Origin: Populus alba
Taxonomy: Eukaryota > Streptophyta > Magnoliopsida > Malpighiales > Salicaceae
DNA length: 64,000 bases
Assembly: GCF_005239225.2 (NCBI RefSeq)
Contig: NC_133295.1
Location: 9,610,001 to 9,674,000, forward strand
Direction of reading: 5' to 3'
Made by a program: the position numbers and the translations under genes. This document shows, in pieces, positions 38,795-50,939 of this stretch. The notes beneath the pieces were generated by a model. That model saw nothing but the letters and a program-made list of their open reading frames with translations, had not been told where the DNA came from and ran no database searches. Positions within the stretch are counted from its first letter, which is position 1, and every line of letters starts with the position of its first letter.

Positions 38795-41218
38795 TTAGTT
38801 ACGCATCTGCGAATCCTGCACATGCAGCTCCTTCCTTAGCTCAAGATCCTGAGAAAAGTTTGTCAGGAAATGTTGTTTCAGCAATTTCTTAAAGGTGGAA
38901 TTCTCCAACAGAACATCAACACCCAGTTCCCCATCTTTAATCCACTTTTGGACTTTGGTATTCAGGTGAGAAATGCTTTCTTTAATTCCCTGGCAGCTTG
39001 TTTTAATGCACAGCTCCTCTACCTCAGCCCAAAAACAGGATCCTGGAACTTCATGTGGCAATCGCTCAGCATGCTCACGCCATCTTTGGGTGCATTTATA
39101 CCGTCTTGGCCTGCCCTTCCCCATGTAGGGCCCTGTGTCTTCATTCTTGAGGTGTCGATAGTAATTAGCAATATCCAAGGGTTCGACAATGCGACGATAC
39201 CTGGTACCAAGATCTATCCATGTCTTCCGGCCCTCAAACTCATCGGGGAGCTCATTCCTTTTCAGCATTTCTATTATCTCATCCCATATACCTGCTAGCT
39301 CAAGCCTCTCGACATTAGCATGGAAATCCTCCTTTTCTTCTGAACTCTTGAAGGCATCATAGTAGCCAGCTTTGAGTGCACACTTCTTTTTGTACGCTTC
39401 TAGCTTATCCAAACATTTCTCAATATCTTTCTGCTTTTCATCAATGGATGCCTGGTTCCTCAACTTCTGCTTCTCTAACGCTTCAGCAGCATGGATGCAC
39501 AGTCTGGCTCTTTCACTCTGGAATCCCAAACACTTAGCATTTATAAAATTTGTGGGCATCAACTAACCGCAATTTTGTGTCCAGTTTCAGCAGAAATTTA
39601 AGCATTCCAAGTTTGGTATTGTTATTTCCTATATACTGAAACTTATAACCAGATAAAATTTGCTGGGATAAATCAAACCAAGCTGTGAGGAGTGAGCATA
39701 TATATGAAATTGAGTACAAACTTAGGAGGGATTGAGAGAACTTACCAGGCCTAGGTCATTCAAGGCCACATCAACTCTCCCACGCTCAACATTTGCAACG
39801 TTTGAAGATAACGGAAGTGCTTCTGGATGATGCTGATATAAACATGTTACAATTGACATTTTCAAGTATTCTTGCAAGTCATTTCCGTAGTTCAAATGAT
39901 CTCTTAGGCTTGTTTGGGCAACTTCCACTTTTTCTCTTGCTTCTCCAGTGCTCAGCTGGGAGGCATAGTACAGTACTTGCAGCACAGCATCTGGGTTACT
40001 TGAGACAACAAGTTTCCCATTTCCTGTGCAGAAAACATAGGTCCCTAAGGGTCTGTAAGGACTCAGTTCAATGAAGCTTGATATAGTCTCCAATAAAGGA
40101 TTCGTGCTCCCCATGATCTTACAGGCAGCATAATTAGCAACAGACGATGCATTTTTCACCACAGTTTCATAGAAAGCTGGAGTACTAGGAGGTTGTTGCG
40201 CTTTTTTATTAAAGTAATCAAGAACTTGCTGCAGTTTTTGATTAATGGAAGAGAGTGGACTGAGTGAAATCAGAGGAACAATGTCGCATCTCATAACGAA
40301 ATTCACAAAGTAGCGAGACCAGTTTTCACGCCTAAGAGCAAGGTTTATAATGCGATCACCAACAAGTGGAGATCCAAAAGTCAGACACAGTGGCGCAATC
40401 CAGTTGGAGCTTTTTCTAATTTCCTCTTCCAAGAACCAAATTGTTGCCAGTATGGCTATTGCCCCTCCTGAAGAGTGGCCTGTAAATACAATTTGCCTCC
40501 TGTCTGTCGCAGCTTTTTCCACCTAAGAAAATTGAAAACCAGCATCAGATCGAAGTTAATTTTTATGATTAAGCAATTATTTTGATGTTTTCTTGTTAAT
40601 TATATTCTAATTTCCATCAGTTTCCATTTAACACATGTAAATCTTATCAATCTGTACTTCTTCTCATGGAATTCAATTATAGCTTCTCAGAAGGTTTTCA
40701 ATCAAGAACACAGATGCAGTTATAGAACCTAAAAATTCTTCACACGTTAGCATCATATCCACAAGGAAAAATTGATGAACAAACACACAAAAGGGGGGGG
40801 GGGAGAAAGAAAGAAATATATTCCCTAAAAAAAGAAAATTCACAACTGATTATAATAACATAAATGACCAGAAAGTAGATTCAGATACCTCAATTTGGAA
40901 CTGTGGATTAGCCAAAACTGCTTTGAATCTATTGAGAAAGACTTCGTTGATAGTAGCAGTTACATCAAGACCAACATATTTGAGAGAAGGAAAGAGCTGA
41001 GGATCCACCTTCGTTTCTCCAAAGGAAGTTCCAGTAAACCAATCATTTACAGACCAAGATCCAGGAAAGCTAAAGACAACTTCAGATGATGAAGCTCTAA
41101 TCTTTTTAGAAAGATATTGCTTCTCTGGAGATTTGTGAGCATCCACGGCCATTGAGCATGCTTTCTGGATAACCACTTCTTTGATCTCCATGTTCTCTCC
41201 AAGCTTGACAGTACCCAT
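38795..41218 (-). CDS. EDS1: EDS1, lipase-like immune regulator, 609 aa
   Basis: Three exons (41218-40889, 40522-39746, 39517-38795) give 110+259+240 residues, the length and exon number usual for EDS1. The N-terminal lipase-like domain has the GHSSGG elbow (Ser127), Asp190 in RCDIVP and His319 in RDHLNYG, at nearly the same positions as the Ser-Asp-His triad of Arabidopsis EDS1. The C-terminal EP domain has the family signature blocks ELAGIWDEIIEMLKR, LPDEFEG, YRRIVEPLDIANYYRHLK and NEDTGPYMGKGRPRRYK. EDS1 forms exclusive dimers with PAD4 or SAG101. Those dimers bind nucleotide second messengers made by TIR domains and activate helper NLRs; the triad is not needed for immunity in Arabidopsis. 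The EP blocks separate it from PAD4 and SAG101. Start: the ATG at 41218 is first in frame; a second ATG follows nine codons later. Confidence 0.95.
40793..40803. repeat. G11 homopolymer in EDS1 intron 1
   Basis: Eleven consecutive G residues on the plus strand (C on the transcribed sense) within the first intron. This is exceptional in such AT-rich DNA. Confidence 0.9.
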
Positions 41219-41336
41219 CACTGGCTTTCGATTTTTTCGGGAATTTGCAGCTTTGGATTCTTTCTTGTTATCTCTCAGACATGAAAGAATGAAACACGCG
41301 TTAAATTATAGGCAGAAATGGTCGGCTTCGTCGTCG

Positions 41337-41342
41337 TTGACC
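41337..41342. promoter_or_regulatory. W-box (TTGACC) upstream of EDS1
   Basis: TTGACC lies about 120 bp upstream of the start codon. WRKY factors bind TTGAC(C/T), and defence genes often carry such sites; a single copy is weak evidence. Confidence 0.35.
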
Positions 41343-41504
41343 AGTGTAAGTCTTTCTTTTTAGTTTTTTTACTGAAGCATGCTGGAAGGAAGCTTACGAG
41401 TATTCGCATCCATCCATATGGTAATCAACTTGCAATTGTGAACTTCCACTTTGAGTTCAACTCTGTTTCGACGTTTAAAGTAAGCAAGTGCGGTTCTTTT
41501 TTAT

Positions 41505-41613
41505 AATAATTTTTATTTAAAAATAAATAAAAATAATATATTTTTTATTTTTTTAAATTTATTTTTAAAATAATATATTAAAATGATTGAAAATATAAAA
41601 AAATAAATATATA

Positions 41614-41644
<31 letters not shown>

Positions 41645-41646
41645 AA
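41505..41646. repeat. AT-rich dispersed short repeat ending in a (TA)n tract
   Basis: The left part matches the pattern of 2340-2540. 41605-41646 is nearly pure TA and can fold on itself. Confidence 0.5.
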
Positions 41647-41909
41647 ACTCTTAGCATAATTGCTCCGAACATTATAAAATAACTGCCATTTATTTTAATT
41701 TAAATAATTAGCAGCGATAACTATCAAAACAACTCGAATATAGGAAATAAATTATTGATGATAAATAATTTGCATACAATAGGACTCAGTGGATCAACTC
41801 TTGCTTTGACACTTTCTAATCTCCACTTGTATTCCTTTCACTTCTATGCGTGCATCATCAATATGATCCTAGAATTTATATATAAAGGAAAGAAAAAGAA
41901 AAGAAAACT

Positions 41910-41911
<2 letters not shown>

Positions 41912-41950
<39 letters not shown>
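41912..41950. repeat. (TA)n microsatellite
   Basis: About 19 uninterrupted TA units. Confidence 0.95.
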
Positions 41951-41951
<1 letters not shown>

Positions 41952-42334
41952 CACATCATGTATTGATGATGATATGAAACATGTAATATTTTGGGTGTGT
42001 TTATTTTTGTGATTTAACTTTTTTTTTAAAGTGTTTTTTTATAAATAAAAAAATATTAAATTGATATCTTTTATGTGTTTTTTTATGATTTTGATATTTA
42101 ATAATAAAAAAGCCATATTTTAAAGCATTTTCAATTAATGAGACGAATTATTGTAGACAATTTGGTATATATGATAATTTATGATGATACAATGATAAGT
42201 TAGAAATGCTTTATGTGATGTAAATTATAGTACGAGTCGTCCAATCCAATACTTCTCTTAAAAGATTTATTAGTGTAAGAAGTGTATGCATTCTTTTCAT
42301 ATTTGGACACTATGATTATTGTTTGATAAGATGA

Positions 42335-42620
42335 TACTTTTAAGATCCGGCCCGAGTTTCAGGTTTTGATCGGATCACAGGGTTTTGATTGGGTCAATTT
42401 CTTTTAAAAAAAATCAAAATGATATCATTTTAGTAAAAAACAAAAAAAATATATAAAAATCAACGAGTTTGCAACTGGGTTTTAACTAGGTCTTGTCGGG
42501 TTAATCCGTTGGGTAATCCAGGTCACCACGGGTTTTTCTTTCCCTTGTTTTTTCTTCAACCCGGCTCGGTTCCTGCTCCAGATCGACTCATCGAGCTGGA
42601 CCGGGTTTCAAAATTATGGA
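42335..42620. repeat. Retroelement-like dispersed repeat ('cgggtt / gggtcaac' type)
   Basis: GC-richer than its flanks, with phrases such as 'ggttttgatcgg', 'atgatatcattttagt', 'gggttaatccgttgggtaatccagg' and 'gagctggaccgggttt'. No coding frame. It resembles common non-coding dispersed elements in rosid genomes. Confidence 0.4.
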
Positions 42621-43117
42621 TAAAATAATTCTAGATCACTTATGCTATTTATTTTTCATTTTTTTTTTTTTTTAAAACTAAAATTGAATTACGAGAGAAG
42701 GTAGGTAAAAACCTTCTCAAATCAAACATAATATTGATGTTTCAAGACTTCAAATCCTAAGAAAAGATGTACCTATCCCAAACAACACTACGCTAGAAAA
42801 AGGATAGGTAAAGGAAAAAAAAAAAAAGGATTAAAAACGAGAAAGTAAATAAAGCTACGATGGAAGCAAGTAAATGAAAGTTGTAAATACAAGAAGAAAG
42901 ATAACTTGAATAAATTGAAAGAATAAAATTCCATATCTAGAGCTCATTATCTTTTTCAACTATTGAATGAAATATTTGTATCGATATTATATGTGAAACC
43001 TAGGTGAACATGTAATTCTAATCATATACAAGTGTTCCATATCAAATAAGTAGGCATATTGAATTCTAGTACAAACTAAACTTTTTTTTTTTTTATGATA
43101 ATCACATGAACTGTAAC

Positions 43118-44065
43118 TAGGGGTGTTCACGGTTCGGTTCGGTTTAGACTAAAAAAAACAACCGAACCGAATTACATTAATTTTGTGAAATATTAACCGA
43201 ACCGAAAACCGGTTCAAACCGAACTGGTCCGGTTCGGTTAAATCCGGGTTTTTTGGCAAAAAAACGAGAAACCTAATCCCATTATATATGTGTTTTCTTT
43301 TTATTTTTTAAAATTGGTTTACATTAAATCGGGCTTTAAAATTTTCTTTTCAAACCAGGAAACTGGATTTTTCATATGGCAAGAAGAAAACACAAGCATA
43401 GAAAAAATATAGATTTTACAGTATTGAATCCATTTGTAGCATCCTCTAGCTCTTTGTAGGTTAAACACCGCAAATTCATTCCCATGGAACTTTCTTGTTG
43501 ATGCTTTTCTGTGTGCTTCTTATGATAGAAGAGAGGACCTGAACATAAAAGGCCAGCCAATACGAACACGACAATCACCGAGCCACCTAAAAGCATCGAC
43601 ACAATAACGATCAAATTGTCCTGGTTTTTCTCTACATTTGGAGGCGGGCAAAGAGTGATGTTGAAAAATATGATCTTCTCATTGAAAGCTCATCCAACAA
43701 CCCACCAGAGAAAAAGATTGGGAAACTGGGAAAGGAAGATTGAGAATTAATTGAGAGGAAGATTGGGAATTTTTCTAGGCAAGGCAACGATTTTTTGTGA
43801 GAGGCAGTGAAGTTATGTTAATTGTTAGGGTTAGGTTACAATTTAACTATTTATATCTCAAAGATTTTTGTGACTTTTGGCTTTTATGGGTCCGATTTGG
43901 TTTTTGCTGGTTTCTGGTTCAAAACCAAAACCGAACCGGACCTGATAAAATTTATAGTTTTGACAATCGGTTTAATCGGTTTTTCATTTCGGTTCGGTTT
44001 TTTCGATTAATTTTTCTTCGGTTTTATCGGTTTTCTCGATTAATCGGTTATTTTGAACACCCCTA
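43118..44065. mobile_element. hAT-type element (948 bp) carrying a receptor-kinase gene fragment
   Basis: The element has perfect 12 bp terminal inverted repeats (TAGGGGTGTTCA) and a perfect 8 bp target-site duplication, ACTGTAAC at 43110-43117 and 44066-44073. Both ends carry cggttcggtt subterminal repeats like the element at 25733-27088. There is no transposase. The middle encodes, on the minus strand, a piece of a receptor-like kinase. The clean ends show a fairly recent insertion. The structure matches the 'Pack' concept of non-autonomous DNA transposons that pick up host gene pieces. Confidence 0.9.
43420..43680 (-). pseudogene. Captured receptor-like kinase fragment (transmembrane and juxtamembrane part)
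   Basis: The frame reads NEKIIFFNITLCPPPNVEKN, then a hydrophobic transmembrane span (LIVIVSMLLGGSVIVVFVLA). The juxtamembrane run KKHTEKHQQESS and LRCLTYKELEDATNGFN follow. The last block is the segment just before the kinase domain in G-type lectin S-receptor-like kinases (usual form LR.FTYKELEEATNGF). Extracellular and catalytic domains are missing, and a stop (TGA) lies just upstream, so no working kinase can be made. It sits wholly inside the hAT element. Confidence 0.75.
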
Positions 44066-44073
44066 ACTGTAAC

Positions 44074-45010
44074 AACCAGGCTTTTAAAAGCCAGAATTAA
44101 TGAAATTTTTTTATATATAAGTCGTTAGGACCTGAATGTTTTTCACCATATCATTCTGCAGATTTATAATTGCATTCAATTCATTAACAAGACACAATCC
44201 ACGTAGAATAATATAAATCAACATTCTCATAAAATGGATTCTCAATACACATGCACATAATATTATATTTTCATACTCATAGGTTTACATTACATCATAT
44301 TGACATACTCATAAATTCACATTCTTGTTTTAGTCTCGTTATCATTACAAGTCCATACAAGAGTATCAAACGGCAAGTTACACAACTAGTACTTTCGTTT
44401 ATCTTGACCTCATGTAATTTCACAACATAACATCCTCATAAGAAGAATACCATATATGTATATTCATACACATCATATCTACATGTTCGCACATATACAT
44501 TCGTGTTCCATTTCAATTTTTCATTACAAGTCTTTACAAAAAAAAGTCAGACGACTAATTAAGCAATTAATACACTGTTCATATAGAATTCATATCACCC
44601 ATAACATGCAAATATATAGTTCTTTTCAAAATATGTGAGTTGCAAAACGGATTTTCTTACACACTATGTTGGTATGATGTCCTTGTTACAGCACAAGGTA
44701 GTTTCAAGCATTATAAGCAATTTAAAAACATAATAAAACAATATTACATTACATTTCATTTGTTGGCCAAAAGAGCATAATTATCTCATTTCTCTTTACT
44801 TACATAAATACCACCCTTAATAATTCATCAATTACCGAGACTAATTACAATACTCAAACCCGATCATCCTTTTCGAATATCGTTAACCAAACTAACGTTA
44901 TTCTTTGTTTAAAGCATAACAATCATAGTTCTTTCATATACTTGGTATATACAAAACATAATACACATGAACGCAACAATTCTTGAAACTAACTCATAAC
45001 TCACAAACTC
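44074..45010. other. Low-complexity flank left of the minisatellites
   Basis: Begins TGTAACAACC directly at the hAT insertion site, a start seen in many plant LTRs. It continues with AT-rich, weakly repetitive 'acatactcat / catattcacatt' words. No gene; LTR origin is only a guess. Confidence 0.35.
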
Positions 45011-45327
45011 AGTTATCCTCTTAAGACGCCATTAGTCGAAGTCAATTGTTTATTCATGCTAGTCATCCTTTTAGAATGCTATTAGTTGAAACTAATTATT
45101 TATTCATCTCAGTTATCCACTTAGGATACCAATAGCCGAAACTAATCATTTATCCATCCTGGTCATTTCTTTATTGTGGTCATCCACTTAGGATATCATT
45201 AGTCGAAGCCAATCATCAATAATAACCCGGTTATCCATCTCGGATGTCATTAGCCGTAGCTAATCATAAAATGCAATTCGATCATCCTTCTAGGATATCA
45301 TTAGTCGAAGCTAATCATTAACCAATT
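45011..45327. repeat. Minisatellite A, period about 50 bp
   Basis: About six units of the form 'gt(t/c)atcc..tt(a)ggat.(t/c)cattag(t/c)cgaa.(c/t)taatcattta.ccatc'. Three consecutive units are exactly 50 bp, one is truncated, and two further units follow. Confidence 0.85.
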
Positions 45328-45365
45328 AAACGTTCCATAAGTGGTCTATGAAATCACTATAACAT

Positions 45366-46012
45366 GATAATATATCCTTTGTAATGCTCATTCAAACGAT
45401 TTGTAACAATTTGGCATTCATTATAACATAATAGTAGACCTTTCGTAATACTTTTACAGACGTTCTGTAATAGCTTAAGGTTTAGTATACACCACAATAG
45501 ATTCTTTGTAATACTTAAACAAACATTCTATAATAATTTAGCATTCAGTATAACACAACAATAAACTCTTTGTATTACTCATCAAACCATTCATGACAAT
45601 TAATGTTCAGTACAATACAACAATAAATCATTCATAATACTCATTTAAAAAATTATAACAATTTAGCATGATGTTCAACACAAAAATATATCATTCGCAA
45701 TACTCATATAAACATTTGTGACAAATACCCTTCAACATAATATAACGATAGATCTATCGTAATACTCATACAATCATTCATAACAATTAACATTCAGTAT
45801 AATGCAACAATAAATCCTTTGTAATACTTATACCTATTCGTAACAATTAATATTCAATATAATACAACGGTATATCCTTTGTAATACTCATATAACCAAT
45901 TGTGACAATTAAAATTTAGTATAATACAATGATAAATACTTTGTAATACTCATATAACCATTTATGACATTTTAGCATTTCAAATAATACAACAATATAT
46001 CCTTCGTAATAA
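45366..46012. repeat. Minisatellite B, period about 60-65 bp
   Basis: About ten units of 'ataca(a)caataaatcctttgtaatactcatataacca ttcgtgacaatttagcattcagtat', with 60-80% similarity between units. No coding frame runs through it. Confidence 0.85.
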
Positions 46013-46338
46013 ATTAACTTTAAAAACTAACATTACGATAGAAAGGGGTGGAAACCACCTACATGTTCCTCCTACGATGTACTTGTCCGGTCGAAGGTTC
46101 GATTCTGGTCGCACCACCTGATACATCAAATGATCATAAATCAACACATTTGCATTTGACAAACACATAACTCATCGTCATACTTATTTCAAAATGCACA
46201 TGTTCACATTCCAGTGTTCCACACATTATACAATTATATAATGAAATTGTTATAAGCATTAAATCATTTCTGACGTGAAATTCATCAACGGCTAAGCTGC
46301 TGCTATTATAGAAAGTTGTGAACAAAAATTGAGTCACT

Positions 46339-46976
46339 GGTGACATATAATTCGTCAACGAGAATTGATTCGCTGGTTACACAGAATTCGGCAGCGAAAC
46401 TAATTCGTTGGTGACATATAATTCATCAGTGAGAACTGATTCATTGGTTACACATAATTTAGTAGCGAAACTGATTTGTTGGTGACATCCAGAATTCAGC
46501 AGCGAAACTGATTCGCTAGTTACATACAAAATTTGGTAGCAAAACTAATTCGCTGGTGACATACAGTTCATCAGCGAAAATTGATTCACTAGTTACATAC
46601 AAAATTCAGCAGCGAAATTGATTCGCTGGTGACATACAGTTCGTCAGTGAAATTGATTCGCTTGTGGCATACAATTCATCAGTGAAAACAAATTCATTGG
46701 TTACACAAAACTCGACAGCAAAACTAATTTGATGGTGACATACAAAATTCGACAATGAAAATGATTCGTTAATGACATACAATTCATCAGCGAGAACTAA
46801 TTTGCTGGTTACACATAATTCGACAACGAAACTAATTCATTGGTGACATATAGAACTTGACACCGAAACTGATTCGCTAGTGGCATATAATTCGTTAGCA
46901 AAAATGGGTTTGCTGGTTACATACAGAATTCGATAGCGAAACTGATTCACTAGTAACATACAGAAATCGTCAGCGC
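46339..46976. repeat. Minisatellite C, period about 36 bp, hairpin-forming units
   Basis: About 18 units of 35-37 bp alternate between 'ggtgacatacagttcatcagcgaaaattgattcgct' and 'agttacatacaaaattcagcagcgaaactgattcgct' types, a dimer of about 72 bp. The best units contain CAGCGAAACTGATTCGCTG, a perfect 7 bp inverted repeat with a 5-base loop. Unit length varies by single bases, so it is not coding. Confidence 0.88.
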
Positions 46977-47066
46977 ATAATAGGTTACTACTGAATCAAA
47001 AGTTGTTGACAAAAACTGAGTCGTTGCCAACTTACAAATCGTCAATGAAACACATTTCTATAGTTG

Positions 47067-50000
47067 ATGTTGAAATCATCAGCATGCACAACCTTTTTGT
47101 AAAATATCCTCCCTTTTGTATGTATTTTTTTAGTTTACATTAACTTTTATTTTAATTTAAATTAATATCATCTCTCTCTAATTTTTTTAAATTGTTTTGT
47201 TCAACTTTTTTTAATAGAAATTATTTTTTAATTATTTTGTATTTTTATAATGTTTCAAAGAAATTATTGTAATTTATATTTATATTTTTTGTTTGATATA
47301 AATAAACTATATATGTATAATGTATTTAAAAATAATAATTTATTCTTGATAAAAAAATAACCTATAAGATAAAAAAATGCATAAATTCAAAAGAAAAATA
47401 GTTGTTAAATATTTGCATACACACATGTCTTTTGCTTTTTTTAAAAAAAAAAAATGGCTCAACAATTCAGTGTTAGGATGAACAACTCTTTAATGGTTGA
47501 TCAATTTATCTATTTTTTAAATTTATTTTGTTAAATATATAGCATCTTCATATATCTCAATTAAAAAAATGATACAATAAAACTCATCCATGATATTGGT
47601 AAATTCTTATTTTAAAAATTAATTTTACATCCTACCCTGGCATAGCACGAGTTTGAAAGCTTGTCCACTATAAACTAGTTGATATTTTGAGGGTGTCTTT
47701 ACAAAATAGCCCCTACTGATTATAAGGGATATAGTTCTTTATTTGATACTATAGTAGTTTTTATAGTTATAATTTAAAAAAAAAATTAAAAGTATAAAAT
47801 TATAGCTTTATTTTAATCAAGGTTTCAAGATAGAGTTTTAAATGGGATTCATGTAAAACTATGATATATGTTGATTAATAAAATATTTTTAAATTTAAAA
47901 TTGGGATAAAATACAAACTGCACCCTACTACACTGCATAAATAGAGTAGAAGAATTTATTAGTCTAAAATTTCAAGAAATAAATCATTATTTCTCCCATT
48001 TCATGGACATAAGCATGCACAAAGAATGTCATGTTCATCATTGGTAACCATATCTTCAATCCCGACATTAATAGGATGTTTAGCGTAACATAATGTAATT
48101 AAGTATGTAATGTTATGTAATGAGAAGACTTCGTTACCTTATTTTGTTTGTTTCCATAACTTTTAGACTTTTAATAGTGCATCAAAGGCTTTGACAAAGT
48201 TTCATTTTAGTCCTTATATCTTAAAAATTATTCTAGTCCTTGTATTTTATTTTTATGTATAAATTGGGCCTTCTTTGATTTTTTTGATCCTTGTATTTTA
48301 TAAAAATTACAGTTTATCCCTTATTATAATTTTTTTTATTGTAATTAAATCCTTACATGATTACTCCTAATCATGTAATGATTCATCACATAACCTTTTT
48401 TTATACTGTACTTGTACATTATAATTTAAAAAATTGCACAACTAAACATAGAAATGTAATAAATCACGATCCATTGTCCAACCAGAGTGGATGATATATA
48501 TATATATATGTATATAAAACCTTAATTTACCCGTTCAAGGGATGAAAAAGTTGTGCTATTCCATTTGACTTGTAATTATGATTACTAATTGTTTAGATGA
48601 AAGTGATTATAATTAGTAAGAAAACTAGATAATTAGCTTGTGATCTGTTTGGTTTGGACCAATTATGTATATAACATATAACATATAATATATGTGTGTG
48701 TATTAATGTACATGTATTGCTAATGTGTTTTCTAACAATAATTTTTTTTTATTGCAAACTCAAAATTTGATGTTTATTTTAATATAATAGATCAAGTATT
48801 ATATGTTTAAATAAATGTTAAAAATAAAAATTATTAATACTATTGAAAGATTAAATTGCGAAATTAATAAATATATGCAAATTAAGATATTTGATTTTGT
48901 ATTTTGAAGAGGCATTTAATATTTTTATTTAATTATATGAAAATAATTCTTTTGTAAAAAAGAATAATAATTTAAATTTCATTGAAACAAGCTAATTTGC
49001 TAGAAAAATTCTTCATTTTCTTTTTAGTATATTTAATCTCATAAAAAAATCTTTTTTTTTCTGTATCATTCATTTGCGAAAACTTAAAAGCAATCATAAC
49101 ACGAACTTCAAAAAATTTGAATGCTAAATAAATATAAAAAGTAATCTCTCTAATTAAAACTTTTTTATCCAATTAACATGCTCAATGTTTTTTCAATATT
49201 TTTTTACCAAAATAATTTTTTAGAAAACATCTTATTATTATTCTAAAAGAAATTTAAATTATATAAAAAAAAATCTAAAAATTGTTTCACAAGTATATTA
49301 AAAAACATAAAAAAAATATAACACTACAATGTGGAACTATTTAACATTGTCATATAAAAAACATTATGTTATTTTTTTGATAATGTTTGATAAAAACTTG
49401 ATTTAACTTAAAAAAGTATTTTAATATAGATACCATTTAAAAAAATATATATTAAGATGACGACATCTTGAATTGACTTGGGTTAAATTATATTAATTTG
49501 TCAAACTCGTAACTTAGGTTATGGATCCAATTATTTTTTAAAAAAATACTTAATTATATGATAAAAAATAAAAGTTTTCAGAAACCTAATAAATAAAATA
49601 AATAAAAAGGATTATGATGTGTTGTAAGCATTTACTAATATTATAGAAGACTTTTCTAATATTATTCACTAAAATTGAAAGGAATTAATAAAATAATATT
49701 TCAAATATATTCTTAACTAATTTAAGAATTTAATAAAATAATATATCTAATATATCTAAATATAAATTAAAAAAAGAAGAAGGTAAAAGCAGGCCATGCG
49801 CTTGGCAGACTTGGGTGGCCTAACTTGCAGGGTCCATTAAAATAAGGCTCGCTCATCTAAGCCTTTTCTTTCTTTCTTTTCTTATAACTAGCGAACAATG
49901 CATTGTCTGCCTCTGCCCATTATCTCCTAAAAGGAAATACTGCTCCCAATAAGATTTGATCATGTGACTTACACTATTGCCATGTGTGCCTCAATGGACC

Positions 50001-50850
50001 GAACTATGATATGGAATTGTTATTAAAGAATTAAAGAAATATATTAACGTGGTTCATTATTGATATAAATAGTATAATATTATTTTTAGAGTGTTTTTGA
50101 TAATTAACATTAAATTCCTACAAAATAAAATTTATTTTTATTTCACTCTAACCATAAATACAAGATCAACTCGGAGCTTGATCTAACCTAAAATCTAAGT
50201 TAATAATTTTTTTTTTTATTTTTTTTAAATCCATAAAATTATGTTATTTTAAATTAAAAACACTGATTTATTCTAGGTTAGATTTTAAGTTGATGAATTA
50301 TTGAATTTACTAAACAAGCCAAGCCAATTATTATTATACTACTCTAAGCCCTAGGCAAGCTAACATGGTTTCAATTTTATTTTTGATCAACACATTAAAA
50401 ATATATAAAAATAATTAAAAAATATATATATTTTAAAAAATACTACATTGCCCAAATAAACACTTTTTTTGCTGATCACCAGTTAAATGCATTTTGCATG
50501 GGATTTTAGTATGCTTTATTGGTTATTATTATTCATATGCATAACATTTACTAATATTAATATTAATAATAATATTTGAAACCAAAATAATTATTATGTA
50601 CAATTTTTATTAAAAAAAGTCAAAGTGTATATTATAACACTACCTAAAAGAATAACAGAACCAGACCACCAATTGACGCTGTCTTAATCTTGCTTAATAT
50701 ACAGGTCTATATTTATTAAAAAAAGAAGTAAAAGAGAACCCACAAATTTCTAATCAAACGGCTATCATTTCCTTGTCTCAAAAATCACAGCAAACAGAGT
50801 ATAATCGGACGGTGAACAGTCCCTTGAACAGCATCATCATCATATTACAA
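47067..50850. other. Intergenic, AT-rich, no gene recognised
   Basis: It includes a 'tttagtccttatatctt / ccttgtattttat' phrase repeat at about 48195-48370 (retroelement-like) and a short (TA)n at 48496-48510. Open frames are chance. Confidence 0.5.
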
Positions 50851-50939
50851 CAAATTTCCACCATTCAAAATTACGGAAATCCCCTCCATATCTTCTCCTC
50901 TTTAACACACTCACTATTCGACGAGGCTCATCAGATCTA

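Noticed and set aside
46075..46105. tRNA-like 3' end (GGTTCGATTCTGGTCGCACCA)
   Set aside because: The T-stem does not pair, there is no matching 5' half or A box, and no cloverleaf can be built. It is at best a tRNA-derived scrap.
46339..46976. CRISPR-like array
   Set aside because: Units abut without unique spacers, vary in length and occur in a plant nuclear context; it is a minisatellite.
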